Assembly: GCA_903929815.1 (NCBI GenBank) | Contig: CAIYWD010000103.1 | Coordinates: forward strand, 1 to 45,804 | DNA: 45,804 nucleotides | Source: an uncultured beta proteobacterium | GTDB lineage: Bacteria; Pseudomonadota; Gammaproteobacteria; Burkholderiales; Burkholderiaceae_C | Direction: 5' to 3' | Shown: piece by piece, positions 9,500 through 19,871 of the stretch | Layout: every line of letters starts with the position of its first letter | How positions within the stretch are numbered: the first letter of the stretch is position 1 | Notes under the pieces: generated by a model | Told to the model about the DNA's origin: nothing | Databases searched by the model: none | The model's input: the letters and a program-made list of their open reading frames with translations, nothing else | Translations under genes and position numbers: made by a program

Positions 9500-10612
9500 A
9501 TGAATTCTTTCAACACCCTACATCCCATGTCGTCTGATTCTTCATTGACAAATGTCCTGCCCCTCACCGAGCCACGTCTGACCAGTCTGTCGCATGGCGG
9601 GGGGTGTGGCTGCAAAATTGCACCGGGCGTGTTGTCCGAGATTTTGCGTGGAACGTGTGCCATGCCTGTGCCACCGCAGTTGCTCGTAGGCATTGAAACT
9701 TCAGACGATGCGGCGGTGTATCAGCTCAATGACGAGCAAGCCTTGATTGCCACCACAGACTTCTTTATGCCTATTGTGGATGACCCTTTTGATTTTGGTC
9801 GTATCGCTGCAACCAATGCCATTTCGGATGTTTATGCCATGGGGGGTACTCCCATCATGGCTCTGGCCTTGGTCGGTATGCCCACCCAGGTGCTGTCCAT
9901 CGCCACCATTGGCAAAATTCTGGAAGGGGGTGCTTGTATGTGCCGATTGGCCGGTATTCCCATTGCGGGCGGACACACCATTGATTCGGTAGAACCCATT
10001 TACGGTTTGGTGGTGCTGGGGTTGGTACACCCCGATCGTGTCAAGCGCAATGCCAGCGCACGTTTGGGCGACCGACTGATTTTGGGCAAGCCTTTAGGTA
10101 TAGGCATTTTGTCTGCCGCCTTGAAAAAAAACAAGCTCGATGCCACGGCTTACGCCCAAATGATTGCGGTCACAACCCAGCTCAATACGCCAGGCCCACG
10201 TCTGGCAGCGCTTGAGGGTGTACATGCCATGACCGATGTCACGGGCTTTGGCTTGGCAGGTCATGCACTTGAGATGGCACGCGCAGCCCACTGCACCCTG
10301 CACCTGGACTGGCCAAAAGTGCCTGTGCTGGAAGGTGTGCGTGCATGGGTGCAGCAGGGTTGCATCACGGGTGCATCTGGCCGTAATTGGGCGGCTTATG
10401 GTCACGAGGTCAGCCTGCCATCGGGCTTTGATGCCTGCGATCAGGCACTGCTCAGTGACCCCCAAACCAGTGGTGGCTTGTTGGTCAGTTGTTCGGCGCA
10501 GTCGGCGCAGGCTGTCATGGCGGTGTTTCGGGATTGCGGTTTTGAGCATGTCGCCGATATTGGCGTCGTCTTGGCGTTAGAAGGCCAAACTCGGCTGGTG
10601 TTGCATGTTTGA
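9500..10612 (+). CDS. selD: Selenide, water dikinase SelD
   Basis: Makes selenophosphate from selenide and ATP, the selenium donor for selenocysteine and for 2-selenouridine in tRNA. The 370-aa protein has the catalytic motif GGGCGCKIAPGVL with Cys36 and Lys39, here cysteine rather than selenocysteine. It also has ATTDFFMPIVDDP, NAISDVYAMGGTPIMAL and the C-terminal LLSDPQTSGGLLV, all diagnostic of SelD. The start is uncertain: ATG at 9500 or ATG at 9527, neither with a strong ribosome-binding site. No selA, selB, tRNA-Sec or selU/mnmH gene lies in this window, so which selenium pathway it feeds cannot be told here. glnS follows 46 bp downstream. Confidence 0.93.
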   Translation: MNSFNTLHPMSSDSSLTNVLPLTEPRLTSLSHGGGCGCKIAPGVLSEILRGTCAMPVPPQLLVGIETSDDAAVYQLNDEQALIATTDFFMPIVDDPFDFGRIAATNAISDVYAMGGTPIMALALVGMPTQVLSIATIGKILEGGACMCRLAGIPIAGGHTIDSVEPIYGLVVLGLVHPDRVKRNASARLGDRLILGKPLGIGILSAALKKNKLDATAYAQMIAVTTQLNTPGPRLAALEGVHAMTDVTGFGLAGHALEMARAAHCTLHLDWPKVPVLEGVRAWVQQGCITGASGRNWAAYGHEVSLPSGFDACDQALLSDPQTSGGLLVSCSAQSAQAVMAVFRDCGFEHVADIGVVLALEGQTRLVLHV

Positions 10613-10658
10613 GCATCCATGTATAAATTGCAATTGAACCAACTCTAAAATCAGGGCA

Positions 10659-12485
10659 ATGAATTCACCACGCCCCCATACTTTGTCATCCCCTGATATT
10701 AAAAGCTCACCTGAGACTCCCAAAGTCAGTCATTTTTTACGTCAGGTGATTGAATCCGACCTTGCAAATGGCACTTATGCAAAGCGCCGTTGGGCAGGTA
10801 CACCCGGAGACGCTTCCCACCACGAAATGGGGCTGCCAGACCCTGCCAAAATAAGAACGCGCTTTCCCCCTGAACCCAATGGTTACCTTCATATTGGTCA
10901 CGCCAAAAGTATTTGCCTGAATTTTGGTCTCGCACAAGACTATGCAGGTGTGTGCCATTTGCGTTTTGACGATACCAACCCCGAAAAAGAAGATACCGAG
11001 TATGTTGACAGCATCATTGATGCCGTGCGTTGGCTGGGTTTTGACTGGAACAGCGATACGACTTGCCATTTGTATCACGCCAGTGATTATTTTGACTTCA
11101 TGTACCGCGCTGCACACTACTTGATCAGGGAAGGTTATGCGTATGTGGATGATCAGAGTTTTGAGCAAATGCGCATCAACCGTGGCGACTTCAACACGCA
11201 CGGCATCAATAGCCCTTACCGGCAACGCACACCCGCAGAAAACCAACATCTTTTTGAGCAAATGAGAGTTGGACGGTATAACGATGGTGCTAGGGTCTTG
11301 CGGGCAAAAATTGACATGGCTAGCCCCAACATCAACCTTCGTGACCCCGTCATTTACCGCATCAAACACGCAAAGCACCACATCACGGGCGATCGTTGGT
11401 GTATTTACCCTATGTACACCTTTGCGCATCCCATTGAAGATGCACTGGAAAACATCACACACAGCATCTGCACGCTGGAGTTTGAAGACCAGCGCCCGTT
11501 TTATGACTGGTTGATGGAACGACTGCTGGAAGGTGGGTTGATCAACGCCCCTGCACCCCGTCAATATGAGTTTGCCCGTTTGAATCTGACCTATGTGGTG
11601 ACCAGCAAACGAAAACTCGCGCAGCTTGTGTCTCAAGGCCATGTACAGGGATGGGATGACCCCCGTATGCCTACCCTTGTGGGCTTGCGTCGCAGAGGTT
11701 ACACACCCGAGAGTTTGCAACTTTTTTCAGATCGCGTTGGTGTTTCCAAAAGCGACAGTTGGATTAATGACAAAACGCTTGAAGGCTGCCTGCGTGAAAC
11801 CCTTGACAAAACAGCACCGCGTGCCATGGCGGTGCTTGATCCTGTCAAACTGGTGATTGACAATTGGGATGATGTGATGGGGAAAGATGTTCTGGATCAT
11901 TGCAGTGCGCCTTTGCACCCGCAGCGCCCTGATCTGGGGCAGCGCTCTTTCAAAATGGGCAAAGAAATCTGGATTGATCGCAGCGATTATCAGGAAAACG
12001 CCCCCAAAGGCTTTTTCAGATTGTTTCCAGGTAACCAGGTACGACTGAAATATGGTCACGTGATTGAATGCACGGGCGCTACTCAAGATGCCTTGGGTCA
12101 TATTTGTTGCATCAACGCCCAACTGGTGCCAGATACCAAAAGTGGAACACCCGGCAGCAACATCATCAAGGTCAAAGGTGTCGTCACTTGGGTTTCTGTG
12201 GCTGATGGCATCCCCGCTGAAGTCAGACTGTATGACAGACTTTTCACAGTGGCCCAGCCTGACGCAGGCGGGAAAGATTTTCTGGAATACATCAATTCCA
12301 ACAGTCTGAAAGTGGTCACCGCCATTCTTGAACCCTCATTGGCCACAGCTCACGGAGACGATAAGTTTCAGTTTGAGCGGCACGGCTATTTTGTTGCCGA
12401 CCGAGTAGATCACACCAGGGAAAAACCCGTTTTTAACCTGGCTGTTGGCTTGAAAGAGGGTTGGAGTGCAGCCATTTCCACATAA
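10659..12485 (+). CDS. glnS: Glutaminyl-tRNA synthetase GlnS
   Basis: Class I aminoacyl-tRNA synthetase that charges tRNA-Gln (608 aa). The N-terminal catalytic core has FPPEPNGYLHIGHAKSICLN with the HIGH signature near residue 75 and RFDDTNPEKEDTEYVDSI. The KMSKS-type loop reads VTSKRKLAQLV. The C-terminal anticodon-binding barrels follow (KGFFRLFPGNQVRLKYG). The protein is somewhat longer than the E. coli enzyme (554 aa), mainly through an N-terminal extension of about 50 residues. It belongs to the plus-strand run selD-glnS-exporter. Confidence 0.96.
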   Translation: MNSPRPHTLSSPDIKSSPETPKVSHFLRQVIESDLANGTYAKRRWAGTPGDASHHEMGLPDPAKIRTRFPPEPNGYLHIGHAKSICLNFGLAQDYAGVCHLRFDDTNPEKEDTEYVDSIIDAVRWLGFDWNSDTTCHLYHASDYFDFMYRAAHYLIREGYAYVDDQSFEQMRINRGDFNTHGINSPYRQRTPAENQHLFEQMRVGRYNDGARVLRAKIDMASPNINLRDPVIYRIKHAKHHITGDRWCIYPMYTFAHPIEDALENITHSICTLEFEDQRPFYDWLMERLLEGGLINAPAPRQYEFARLNLTYVVTSKRKLAQLVSQGHVQGWDDPRMPTLVGLRRRGYTPESLQLFSDRVGVSKSDSWINDKTLEGCLRETLDKTAPRAMAVLDPVKLVIDNWDDVMGKDVLDHCSAPLHPQRPDLGQRSFKMGKEIWIDRSDYQENAPKGFFRLFPGNQVRLKYGHVIECTGATQDALGHICCINAQLVPDTKSGTPGSNIIKVKGVVTWVSVADGIPAEVRLYDRLFTVAQPDAGGKDFLEYINSNSLKVVTAILEPSLATAHGDDKFQFERHGYFVADRVDHTREKPVFNLAVGLKEGWSAAIST

Positions 12486-12544
12486 TTTCACCGTTCACCG
12501 TTCAGTGTGTTTATTATAAATTATTGATATATAAAGAATAAATA

Positions 12545-14284
12545 ATGAATCATGGCAGCGTATTACAACGCATTCGCCGCTTTGTGCCTTATTTTGGAAC
12601 TCTGCTTGGCACCTGGCTACTGGTAGCGCTGACTGCCGTGGTGGGAGCTGCGACCGAGCCTATGATTCCCGCTTTGCTCAAACCTTTGCTGGACAAAGGC
12701 TTTCAGCAAGGTGCGTTGCCCATCTGGATGGTGACTGCATGCCTGTTGCTGCTCTTTGGTGTGCGCGGATTGACAGGCTATGTGTCACAAATTGGTTTGA
12801 CGCGCATCACTCACCACGGATTGCAGTTGATGCGTCAGGCCATGTTTGCCAAAATTCTGGCTTCTGAATTGAAGCTATTCACTACCCACAGTTCAAGTTC
12901 ATTGTCCAATACTGTGGTTTATGAAGTACAAAATGGTGCTGCCATGTTGGTCAATGCCATGCTGAGCCTGACACGCAACGGATTAACCTTGTTGGCGCTC
13001 ACGGCCTACCTGTTTTACCTGAACTGGAAGCTCACACTGATTGTGGCGGCTGTGTTTCCGGCGGTGGTGTGGGTGATGAAAGTCTTGACTGTGCGCGTCC
13101 ATAAATTGACCCAAGCCACTCAAGAGGCCACGGACAAGCTCGCTTATGTGGTGGAAGAAAATGTTCTGGCGCATCGCGACGTTCGCTTGTATGCAGCGCA
13201 GGCGGCGCAGGCTGTGCGATTTGGTCATTTGAGCGAATCGTTGCGTCATTTGGCCATGAAATCCACCGTGGCCGGAGCAGCCATGACACCGATGACACAA
13301 ATGCTTGCCGCGATAGCACTCTCGGCAGTTATTTCGGTAGCCTTGGTTCAAAGCGCCAGCAGCAGCACGTCGGTGGGCGGTTTTGTGGCTTTTGTGACGG
13401 CCATGTTGATGATCATTGCGCCGGTGCGTCAGCTCTCGGAGGTGTTTGCCCCCATCACCCGAGGTTTGGTGTCTTTGGAGCGTGCGCTGGCTTTGATTGA
13501 ACACACTCACGATGAATCGAGCGGTCAGTTTGCCAAGTCTCGCGCTACAGGATTGCTCACTTTTTCAGAGCTGATCGTGCACTACCCATCAGCGTTAGAG
13601 CCTGCTTTGAGCATTCATCATTTAATCATTCACCCTGGCGAAACGGTCGCGCTTGTGGGTGCATCAGGTTCTGGAAAAACAACACTCATCAATGTGCTGA
13701 CTCGCTTTGTCGATGTGCAATCCGGCCACGTTTGTTTGGATGATCATGATCTGCAAGACTGGCAATTGCCGGCCTTGCGTGCGCAGTTTTCATTGGTGAG
13801 CCAGCAGGTGGTGATGATGAACGACAGCGTGGCGGTCAATGTGGCATTGGGCTTGGGCTTAGGCCTGGATCGAGATCGCGTCATGCAGTGCCTGACCTCT
13901 GCCAACCTGGCTGGGTTCGTGCAGTCGTTGCCGCGAGGCATTGACACACTTGTTGGGCACAATGCCACGCAACTTTCGGGAGGGCAGCGGCAGCGTTTGG
14001 CGATTGCACGGGCACTTTATAAAAATGCACCCATCCTGATTTTGGACGAAGCCACTTCAGCACTGGACACAGAGTCAGAACGCAGTGTGCAAGAAGCTCT
14101 GGACAGGCTCATGAAAGACCGCACCACGCTGGTGATAGCGCACCGACTTTCGACGGTGCATCATGCCGATCGCATTGTGGTGCTTGACCATGGCCGCATT
14201 GCTGAAATGGGCAATCACACCACGCTCATGCAGACGAATGGCCTGTATGCACGGCTCTACCGGTTGGGTTTGCACGACGGATGA
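12545..14284 (+). CDS. msbA: MsbA-type ABC exporter (lipid A/lipid flippase family)
   Basis: A 579-aa half-transporter: an N-terminal domain of six membrane helices (about 1-310) fused to an ATPase. The ATPase has Walker A GASGSGKTT (near residue 374), the signature LSGGQRQR, Walker B ILILDEATSALD and the switch histidine in LVIAHRLSTVHHADR. Length and sequence style match the MsbA group, which flips lipid A-core across the inner membrane, but the substrate cannot be proven from sequence. The ATG at 12545 lies after an AT-rich leader (12510-12544) with AAAGAATAAATA. It converges on rpoD, with a short dispersed repeat between their ends. Confidence 0.85.
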   Translation: MNHGSVLQRIRRFVPYFGTLLGTWLLVALTAVVGAATEPMIPALLKPLLDKGFQQGALPIWMVTACLLLLFGVRGLTGYVSQIGLTRITHHGLQLMRQAMFAKILASELKLFTTHSSSSLSNTVVYEVQNGAAMLVNAMLSLTRNGLTLLALTAYLFYLNWKLTLIVAAVFPAVVWVMKVLTVRVHKLTQATQEATDKLAYVVEENVLAHRDVRLYAAQAAQAVRFGHLSESLRHLAMKSTVAGAAMTPMTQMLAAIALSAVISVALVQSASSSTSVGGFVAFVTAMLMIIAPVRQLSEVFAPITRGLVSLERALALIEHTHDESSGQFAKSRATGLLTFSELIVHYPSALEPALSIHHLIIHPGETVALVGASGSGKTTLINVLTRFVDVQSGHVCLDDHDLQDWQLPALRAQFSLVSQQVVMMNDSVAVNVALGLGLGLDRDRVMQCLTSANLAGFVQSLPRGIDTLVGHNATQLSGGQRQRLAIARALYKNAPILILDEATSALDTESERSVQEALDRLMKDRTTLVIAHRLSTVHHADRIVVLDHGRIAEMGNHTTLMQTNGLYARLYRLGLHDG

Positions 14285-14310
14285 TGTGGGGTAAAGTTAC
14301 AAGCCTTTTT

Positions 14311-14360
14311 GCCTTGTAACGCACGCCCAGCATACGTTAGTAGCTATCTAAATAGTAGCA
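14311..14360. repeat. TAGCTAC-type repeat between convergent msbA and rpoD
   Basis: CTTGTAACGCACGCCCAGCA followed by TACGTTAGTAGCTATCTAAA resembles the copy at 37143-37196. It fills most of the 83-bp gap between the two convergent gene ends. No T-rich terminator was seen here, so the repeat may carry the 3'-end structure. Confidence 0.6.
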
Positions 14361-14367
14361 AACTGGT

Positions 14368-16743
14368 TCAAATGTTGTCCGTAAAACTGCGCAGCTTGTC
14401 TGATCGGCTGGGGTGCTTGAGTTTGCGCAAAGCCTTGGCCTCTACCTGGCGAATGCGTTCACGGCTGACATCAAACTGTTTGCAGACTTCTTCCAGCGTG
14501 TGGTCGTTGGTCATTTCAATGCCATAACGCATGCGCAAGACCTTGGCCTCACGCGGGGTCAAGCTGTCAAGAATGTCTTTCACCACGTCGCGCAGCCCCC
14601 CTTGCATGGCAGCTTCTACAGGGGCGGTATTGGCGCCATCTTCAATGAAATCGCCAAGGTGGCTATCGTCATCGTCACCAATCGGAGTTTCCATGGAAAT
14701 CGGTTCTTTGGCGATTTTCATGATTTTGCGAATTTTGTCCTCTGGAATTTCCATGCGTTCAGCCAACACCGATGCATCAGGTTCATAGCCAAATTCCTGC
14801 AAGTGCTGGCGGCTATAGCGGTTCATTTTGTTGATGGTTTCAATCATGTGAACCGGAATGCGGATGGTGCGTGCCTGGTCGGCAATGCTGCGGGTAATGG
14901 CCTGGCGAATCCACCAAGTGGCGTAGGTTGAAAATTTGTAACCGCGACGGTATTCAAATTTATCAACAGCTTTCATCAACCCAATGTTGCCCTCTTGAAT
15001 CAGGTCAAGAAATTGCAGACCACGGTTGGTGTATTTTTTGGCAATTGAGATCACCAAGCGCAAATTGGCCTCAATCATTTCTTTTTTGGCTGCACGCGAA
15101 GCATATTCGCCATCGTTCATGCGCTTGTTGATGTCTTTAAGCTGGTCCAGTGGCACCACTACTTTGGTCTGCAAATCCAAGAGGCGCTGCTGCAACTCTT
15201 GCACGGGTGGAATATGGCGACTCATGGTCGCGCTCCAGGGTTTGCCTGCGGCAGCCTGTTTTTCAATCCATTGCCGATCAAGCAGGTGACTGACCACCCT
15301 GTTGTGATGCTTGTCACGACCACTGAACTCGGCAATGAAATGAACGAGGGGGTAGCCACATTTATCAACAATGATGCGGCGAAGCTCACGCTCTTTTTTA
15401 CGTACATCATCGACTTGAGTACGCACCATGCTGCACAATTTTTCGATGGATTTGGCCGTAAAGCGGATGGACATGAGTTCGTCAGACAAGGCTTTTTGTG
15501 TTTTGACGTAATGAGGCGTTCCATAACCTTCTTTGGCGTGAATGGCAAGGATTTTTCCGTGTAAATCTCGCAAGCGATCAAAGCGACTCATGGCTTCGAC
15601 TTTCAGTTCTTCCAGCTTTTTGGTCAGTGCCTTGGAGCCGCCCTGGCCGTCGTCATCATCCTCGGCATCAAATTCATCAAAATCTTCTTCGGCCACGTAA
15701 TCATCGGCTTCGTTGGGATTGGTAAAGCCATCCACAATGGTGGTGATGACAACCTTGTCAGCACGAATTTCCTCACCCAATTGCAAAATTTCAACAATGC
15801 TGGCAGGTGACGCTGAAATGGCTTCCATCATCGCCATCAAACCACCTTCAATGCGTTTGGCAATTTCAATTTCACCTTCACGCGTGAGAAGCTCCACTGT
15901 ACCCATTTCACGCATGTACATGCGAACAGGGTCTGTTGTGCGGCCAAACTCACTGTCAACCGTGCTCAGTGCAGCCTCGGCTTCTTCCTCGGCCTCTTCT
16001 TCTGTGGCTGCTGTCGGGCCATTTTGGTTGAGGAGCAAAGTTTCAGTGTCGGGTGTATTTTCATAGACTGCCACGCCCATGTCGTTGAGCATGGAAATCA
16101 CAACTTCGAGTGTTTCAGCATCAATGAGCTTGTCGGGCAGATGGTCTGAAATTTCGCCGTGGGTCAGATAGCCACGGGTTTTGCCCAGTTTGATCAAGGC
16201 TTTCAGACGCATGCGACGTTTGATCAGGTCTTCTTCAGACAAAACAGTCTCATCAAGACCGAACTCTTTCATCAAGGCACGCTCTTTGGCCTTGCTGATT
16301 TTCATGCGAAGCGGTTTGATTTTTTCGGAAGCTGCATCGGGGGATTCAGCAACAGGATCATCGACGACTTCGACGACCTCGACTGCTGTATCAGGCACGA
16401 CAACAGTTTCAATGGGTTTAATACGTTTAACAGGTGCAGGGCTGGGGGCAGGCGCTGAAAGCACTTTTGCAGGTTCGATGACGGGCGCTGAAAGCACCTG
16501 TGCAGGTTCGATGACAGGCGCACTGTCTGGTGCGATCACCTGGATGCTGCGGTTTTTTTTCTTAACAACCGGCACACCGAGGGCGTTGGATGGTTCTGAT
16601 ACAACTGCAGCCTTGTGTTTTCTTGTTTTGGCAACAAGGACTGGTCGCTTGGCTGCTCCATTGGCATGATGATCAGACGGTGTTGTATCGACACTCACCA
16701 CCACATCGGGGGCAGTCACTTTCGTGGGCTTTTTAGCAGACAT
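14368..16743 (-). CDS. rpoD: RNA polymerase sigma factor RpoD (sigma-70)
   Basis: Primary sigma factor, 791 aa from the ATG at 16743 (MSAKKPTK). That start is preferred over the longer frame because AAGG lies upstream and because Burkholderiales RpoD proteins start with a similar Lys/Pro-rich region. Region 1.2 reads [22 protein letters not shown] strongly acidic stretch ([16 protein letters not shown]) lies in the non-conserved region. Region 2 has [40 protein letters not shown] and [15 protein letters not shown]. Region 4 has [16 protein letters not shown] and the helix-turn-helix [17 protein letters not shown]. The N-terminal region carries a near-duplicated [22 protein letters not shown] tract. 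dnaG is not adjacent, unlike in many relatives. Divergent from htpG. Confidence 0.97.
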   Translation of the reverse strand: MSAKKPTKVTAPDVVVSVDTTPSDHHANGAAKRPVLVAKTRKHKAAVVSEPSNALGVPVVKKKNRSIQVIAPDSAPVIEPAQVLSAPVIEPAKVLSAPAPSPAPVKRIKPIETVVVPDTAVEVVEVVDDPVAESPDAASEKIKPLRMKISKAKERALMKEFGLDETVLSEEDLIKRRMRLKALIKLGKTRGYLTHGEISDHLPDKLIDAETLEVVISMLNDMGVAVYENTPDTETLLLNQNGPTAATEEEAEEEAEAALSTVDSEFGRTTDPVRMYMREMGTVELLTREGEIEIAKRIEGGLMAMMEAISASPASIVEILQLGEEIRADKVVITTIVDGFTNPNEADDYVAEEDFDEFDAEDDDDGQGGSKALTKKLEELKVEAMSRFDRLRDLHGKILAIHAKEGYGTPHYVKTQKALSDELMSIRFTAKSIEKLCSMVRTQVDDVRKKERELRRIIVDKCGYPLVHFIAEFSGRDKHHNRVVSHLLDRQWIEKQAAAGKPWSATMSRHIPPVQELQQRLLDLQTKVVVPLDQLKDINKRMNDGEYASRAAKKEMIEANLRLVISIAKKYTNRGLQFLDLIQEGNIGLMKAVDKFEYRRGYKFSTYATWWIRQAITRSIADQARTIRIPVHMIETINKMNRYSRQHLQEFGYEPDASVLAERMEIPEDKIRKIMKIAKEPISMETPIGDDDDSHLGDFIEDGANTAPVEAAMQGGLRDVVKDILDSLTPREAKVLRMRYGIEMTNDHTLEEVCKQFDVSRERIRQVEAKALRKLKHPSRSDKLRSFTDNI

Positions 16744-17179
16744 AGTGAAACCTTGAAAAGTTGAACATCGGATTTTGTGAACGCTAAGGATAGGGTCAAC
16801 AATGCACAGCGTCAGATGCAGATGCAGACGACAGGGATATAACCCGAAACAAGCAAGAGGGAGGGCGAACATTTGGCGTGCAGTCCTTGCGTTAAATGGG
16901 CCGGGTGGAAAATGAAACTCACCGTGTGGCCTCGTTCGGAGGTGCTGCTGTCGCGCTTGCTAAGGATACGGTCAATAATAAGGATATGCACAACTTATTG
17001 TTGACCATATCTTAAAAACGGGCGATTGTACGGTTTCAGACCCATAATTGTCTCGTTTGCCTAAAATTTTTGTCAGATCCAGCCATTTTTTTTCCCTTGA
17101 AATGCAGGGATTCGTCCCCAACTACGGCGGTCAATACAGGATCGTTCTGTACTGCATTTCATTCCACTTCAATCCAACC
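16744..17179. promoter_or_regulatory. Divergent rpoD/htpG intergenic region with repeat-element ends
   Basis: This 436-bp gap must contain promoters for both rpoD and htpG. I could not assign a sigma-70 or sigma-32 box with confidence. It contains a solo repeat end TAAGGATAGGGTCAAC (from 16785) and a 54-bp back-to-back pair of the same ends (16961-17014). The stretch 16803-16960 is otherwise unique and GC-rich, with no convincing ORF. Confidence 0.5.
16961..17014. mobile_element. Internally deleted MITE: two TAAGGATA..GGTCAA termini back to back
   Basis: TAAGGATACGGTCAATAATA (16961-16980) and, inverted, CTTATTGTTGACCATATCTT (16994-17013) are the two ends of the element seen at full length at 29488-29654. 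Only about 14 bp separate them, so the core is gone and the remainder can fold as a hairpin. It lies within the rpoD-htpG regulatory region, upstream of htpG. Confidence 0.65.
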
Positions 17180-19219
17180 ATGAACAAACAAACCCTTTCC
17201 TTTCAAGCCGAAGTTGCACAATTGCTGCATTTGGTAACCCATTCGTTGTACTCCAACAAAGAGATTTTTTTGCGAGAGTTAATCTCCAACGCATCCGATG
17301 CCTGCGACAAATTGCGTTTTGAAGCCATCAACAACACCGCTTTTTACGAAGATGCGCCCAATCTGGAAGTGCGCGTGACGTTTGACAAGGATGCCAAAAC
17401 GCTCACCATCACCGATAACGGCGTGGGCATGAGCGAGCAAGAGGCAGTGGAGCACTTGGGCACTATTGCCAAGAGCGGTACCAAAGACTTTATGAGCAAG
17501 CTCACAGGCGACCAAAAAGCCAGCGCGTCGCAACAGGGCCAGCTCATTGGGCAGTTTGGCGTGGGTTTCTATTCTGGCTTTATCGTGGCTGACAAAATCA
17601 CCGTTGAAACTCGCCGTGCGGGTTTAACTCCCGCCGAGGGTGTTCGCTGGGTCAGCGGCGGGGCTGGTAATTTTGAAGTGGAAACCATCGAGCGCCAAAA
17701 GCGAGGCACCAGCGTCACCCTGCATTTGCGAGAAGATGCTCAAGACTACACCAACAACTGGAAAATCAAGAGCACCATCAGCAAATACTCCGACCACATC
17801 AGCCTGCCCATTTTGATGGAAAAAGAAGAATGGAAAGATGGCGAACTGATTAATCCCAATGACGAAAAAGGGGGACGTCAACCGGGTGCCATGGTCAAAA
17901 CCGGTGACTGGGAAACCGTCAACAAAGCCAACGCCATCTGGGCACGCGCCAAAAAAGACATCACCCCTGAGCAATACAACGAGTTTTACAAACAAATCAG
18001 CCATGATTTTGAAGTGCCGCTGGCCTACACCCATAACCGCGTTGAAGGCAGCACAGAATACACCCAGTTGCTTTATGTTCCGTCCAAAGCACCGTTTGAT
18101 TTGTACAACCGCGACAAATCGGCAGGGGTCAAGCTGTATGTGAAGCGCGTGTTCATCATGGACGATGCTGATGCACTGCTGCCTACTTATTTGCGCTTTG
18201 TCAAAGGTGTGGTGGACTCCAGCGATCTGCCACTGAACGTCAGCCGTGAATTGTTGCAAGAAAGCCGCGACGTGAAAGCCATTCGTGAAGGCTGCACCAA
18301 GCGTGTGCTGGGCATGCTGGAAGATTTGGCCAAAAATGACAAACTGTCCACCACAGAATGCACCAAAGACGGCGCAGCTTGCGATGAATCCTGCGAGTGC
18401 AAAAAAGAGTCTGATGCGAACGACGTGACCGATGTTGTGACGGCACAAGACAAAGCACAGGCCGGAAAATACACCAAGTTCTACCAGGAATTTGGCGCAG
18501 TTCTGAAAGAAGGTTTGGGTGAAGACTACGCCAACAAAGACCGCATTGCCAAATTACTGCGTTTTGCCAGCAGCACCACTGACACGGTCAGTGTGAGTTT
18601 TGCTGACTACAAAGCCCGTATGAAAGACGGCCAGGAAGCCATTTACTACATCACCGCTGACACTTTGCCCGCTGCCAAAAACAGTCCTCAATTGGAAGTG
18701 TTCAAGAAAAAAGGCATTGAAGTGCTTTTGATGACCGACCGTGTTGATGAATGGGCGCTCAATTATGTGCATGAGTTTGACAGCACACCACTGCAAAGCG
18801 TGGCCAAAGGCGCGGTCGATTTGGGCAAACTGCAAGACGAGACCGAGAAAAAAGCTGCCGAAGAAGCAGCCGAATCTTTCAAACCGTTGCTAGCCAAGCT
18901 CAAAGAAGCTCTGAAAGACAAAGCAGAAGACGTTCGCGTGACCACACGGCTGGTAGATTCACCCGCATGTTTGGTCGTGCAAGACAACGGCATGAGCACG
19001 CAACTAACACGCATGCTCAAGCAAGCCGGACAGACCACGCCCAACGTCAAGCCTGTGCTTGAAGTGAATGCCGAACACCCCTTGGTGAAAAAGCTCGAAG
19101 GCTCAGTGCATTTCAATGACCTGGCGCACATTTTGTTTGATCAGGCACTGCTCGCCGAAGGCGGTTTGCCTGAGGATCCTGCCATGTATGTCAAACGGGT
19201 CAATGCACTTCTTGTGTAA
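17180..19219 (+). CDS. htpG: Molecular chaperone HtpG (Hsp90)
   Basis: Cytosolic Hsp90-family ATP-dependent chaperone, 679 aa from the ATG at 17180 ([19 protein letters not shown]), the usual family N-terminus; the frame is open further upstream but without similarity. The ATP-binding GHKL domain has [25 protein letters not shown] and [15 protein letters not shown]. The middle domain has [18 protein letters not shown]. It exceeds E. coli HtpG (624 aa) by about 55 residues. Much of this is an insertion near 388-430 that carries Cys394, Cys401, Cys405 and Cys407 (CX6CX3CXC), followed by acidic residues. The C-terminal dimerisation domain is present. It is convergent with purN, with only 39 bp between their ends. 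Confidence 0.96.
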   Translation: MNKQTLSFQAEVAQLLHLVTHSLYSNKEIFLRELISNASDACDKLRFEAINNTAFYEDAPNLEVRVTFDKDAKTLTITDNGVGMSEQEAVEHLGTIAKSGTKDFMSKLTGDQKASASQQGQLIGQFGVGFYSGFIVADKITVETRRAGLTPAEGVRWVSGGAGNFEVETIERQKRGTSVTLHLREDAQDYTNNWKIKSTISKYSDHISLPILMEKEEWKDGELINPNDEKGGRQPGAMVKTGDWETVNKANAIWARAKKDITPEQYNEFYKQISHDFEVPLAYTHNRVEGSTEYTQLLYVPSKAPFDLYNRDKSAGVKLYVKRVFIMDDADALLPTYLRFVKGVVDSSDLPLNVSRELLQESRDVKAIREGCTKRVLGMLEDLAKNDKLSTTECTKDGAACDESCECKKESDANDVTDVVTAQDKAQAGKYTKFYQEFGAVLKEGLGEDYANKDRIAKLLRFASSTTDTVSVSFADYKARMKDGQEAIYYITADTLPAAKNSPQLEVFKKKGIEVLLMTDRVDEWALNYVHEFDSTPLQSVAKGAVDLGKLQDETEKKAAEEAAESFKPLLAKLKEALKDKAEDVRVTTRLVDSPACLVVQDNGMSTQLTRMLKQAGQTTPNVKPVLEVNAEHPLVKKLEGSVHFNDLAHILFDQALLAEGGLPEDPAMYVKRVNALLV

Positions 19220-19223
19220 CAAA

Positions 19224-19266
19224 AATGGCTGTAGGGCGCATGGAATAAGCGTTTGTAGCTATGAAA
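19224..19266. repeat. TAGCTAC-type repeat at the htpG/purN convergence
   Basis: CTGTAGGGCGCATGGAATAA followed by GCGTTTGTAGCTATGAAATT is the inverse of the copy at 26279-26325 (AATAGCTACCAACGCTTATT). It occupies the entire gap between the two convergent genes and reaches into the last codons of purN. Confidence 0.65.
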
Positions 19267-19852
19267 TTTGCAGCAATTTGGCAATCGCCCGAGGGTAAAT
19301 CAAATGCTCTTGGGTCAGCACCCTTGCTGCAAGTGTGTCAGCCGTGTCGTCTGATAACACCGGCACAATGGCTTGCGCCAGAATGGGGCCATGGTCAATT
19401 TCTGGCGTGACCAGATGCACCGTGGCTCCAGCTACTTTGCAGCCCGCATCCAATGCACGCTGGTGCGTGTGCAAACCAGGAAAAGCCGGCAACAGTGAGG
19501 GGTGAATATTGACCAAACGGCCGGCATAGCGGTTCACAAAGTCGGGGGTCAAAATGCGCATGAAACCAGCCAGCACCACCAGCGCGGGGTGGTTGGCATC
19601 TTCAAACTTGTTGATGTGCTGCACAATGGCCGCGTCAAAATTTTCACGATTTGCATAAGCCTTGTGGTTCACCACTTCAGTGGCAATGCCATGCGAACGG
19701 GCAAAATCCAAACCTTTGGCATCTGTCTTGTTGCTGATGACAGCGGCCACATGCACATCCCACTGGGTAGCCCAATGTTCAAGGTGGGCAGTTTGCACAA
19801 TGGCCGCCATGTTGGAGCCATTGCCCGAGATCAAAATAACGATATTTTTCAT
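19259..19852 (-). CDS. purN: Phosphoribosylglycinamide formyltransferase PurN
   Basis: Purine biosynthesis enzyme that uses 10-formyl-tetrahydrofolate to formylate GAR (197 aa). It starts MKNIVILISGNGSNMAAIVQ. The formyl-transfer site NIHPSLLPAFPGLHTHQRAL contains the catalytic Asn and His, and VHLVTPEIDHGPILAQA carries the conserved Asp. The C-terminus is complete. It lies 19 bp downstream of glmS on the same strand and probably shares its transcript. The end of the gene overlaps a dispersed repeat. Confidence 0.95.
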   Translation of the reverse strand: MKNIVILISGNGSNMAAIVQTAHLEHWATQWDVHVAAVISNKTDAKGLDFARSHGIATEVVNHKAYANRENFDAAIVQHINKFEDANHPALVVLAGFMRILTPDFVNRYAGRLVNIHPSLLPAFPGLHTHQRALDAGCKVAGATVHLVTPEIDHGPILAQAIVPVLSDDTADTLAARVLTQEHLIYPRAIAKLLQIS

Positions 19853-19871
19853 ATCCTGCCCGTGGGGTGTG

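Noticed and set aside
10737-11720. Long open frame opposite glnS (327 codons)
   Set aside because: Antisense shadow; the plus strand encodes clear GlnS motifs throughout.
17624-18448. Open frame opposite htpG (274 codons)
   Set aside because: Antisense shadow of the Hsp90 gene; no ribosome-binding site or domain.
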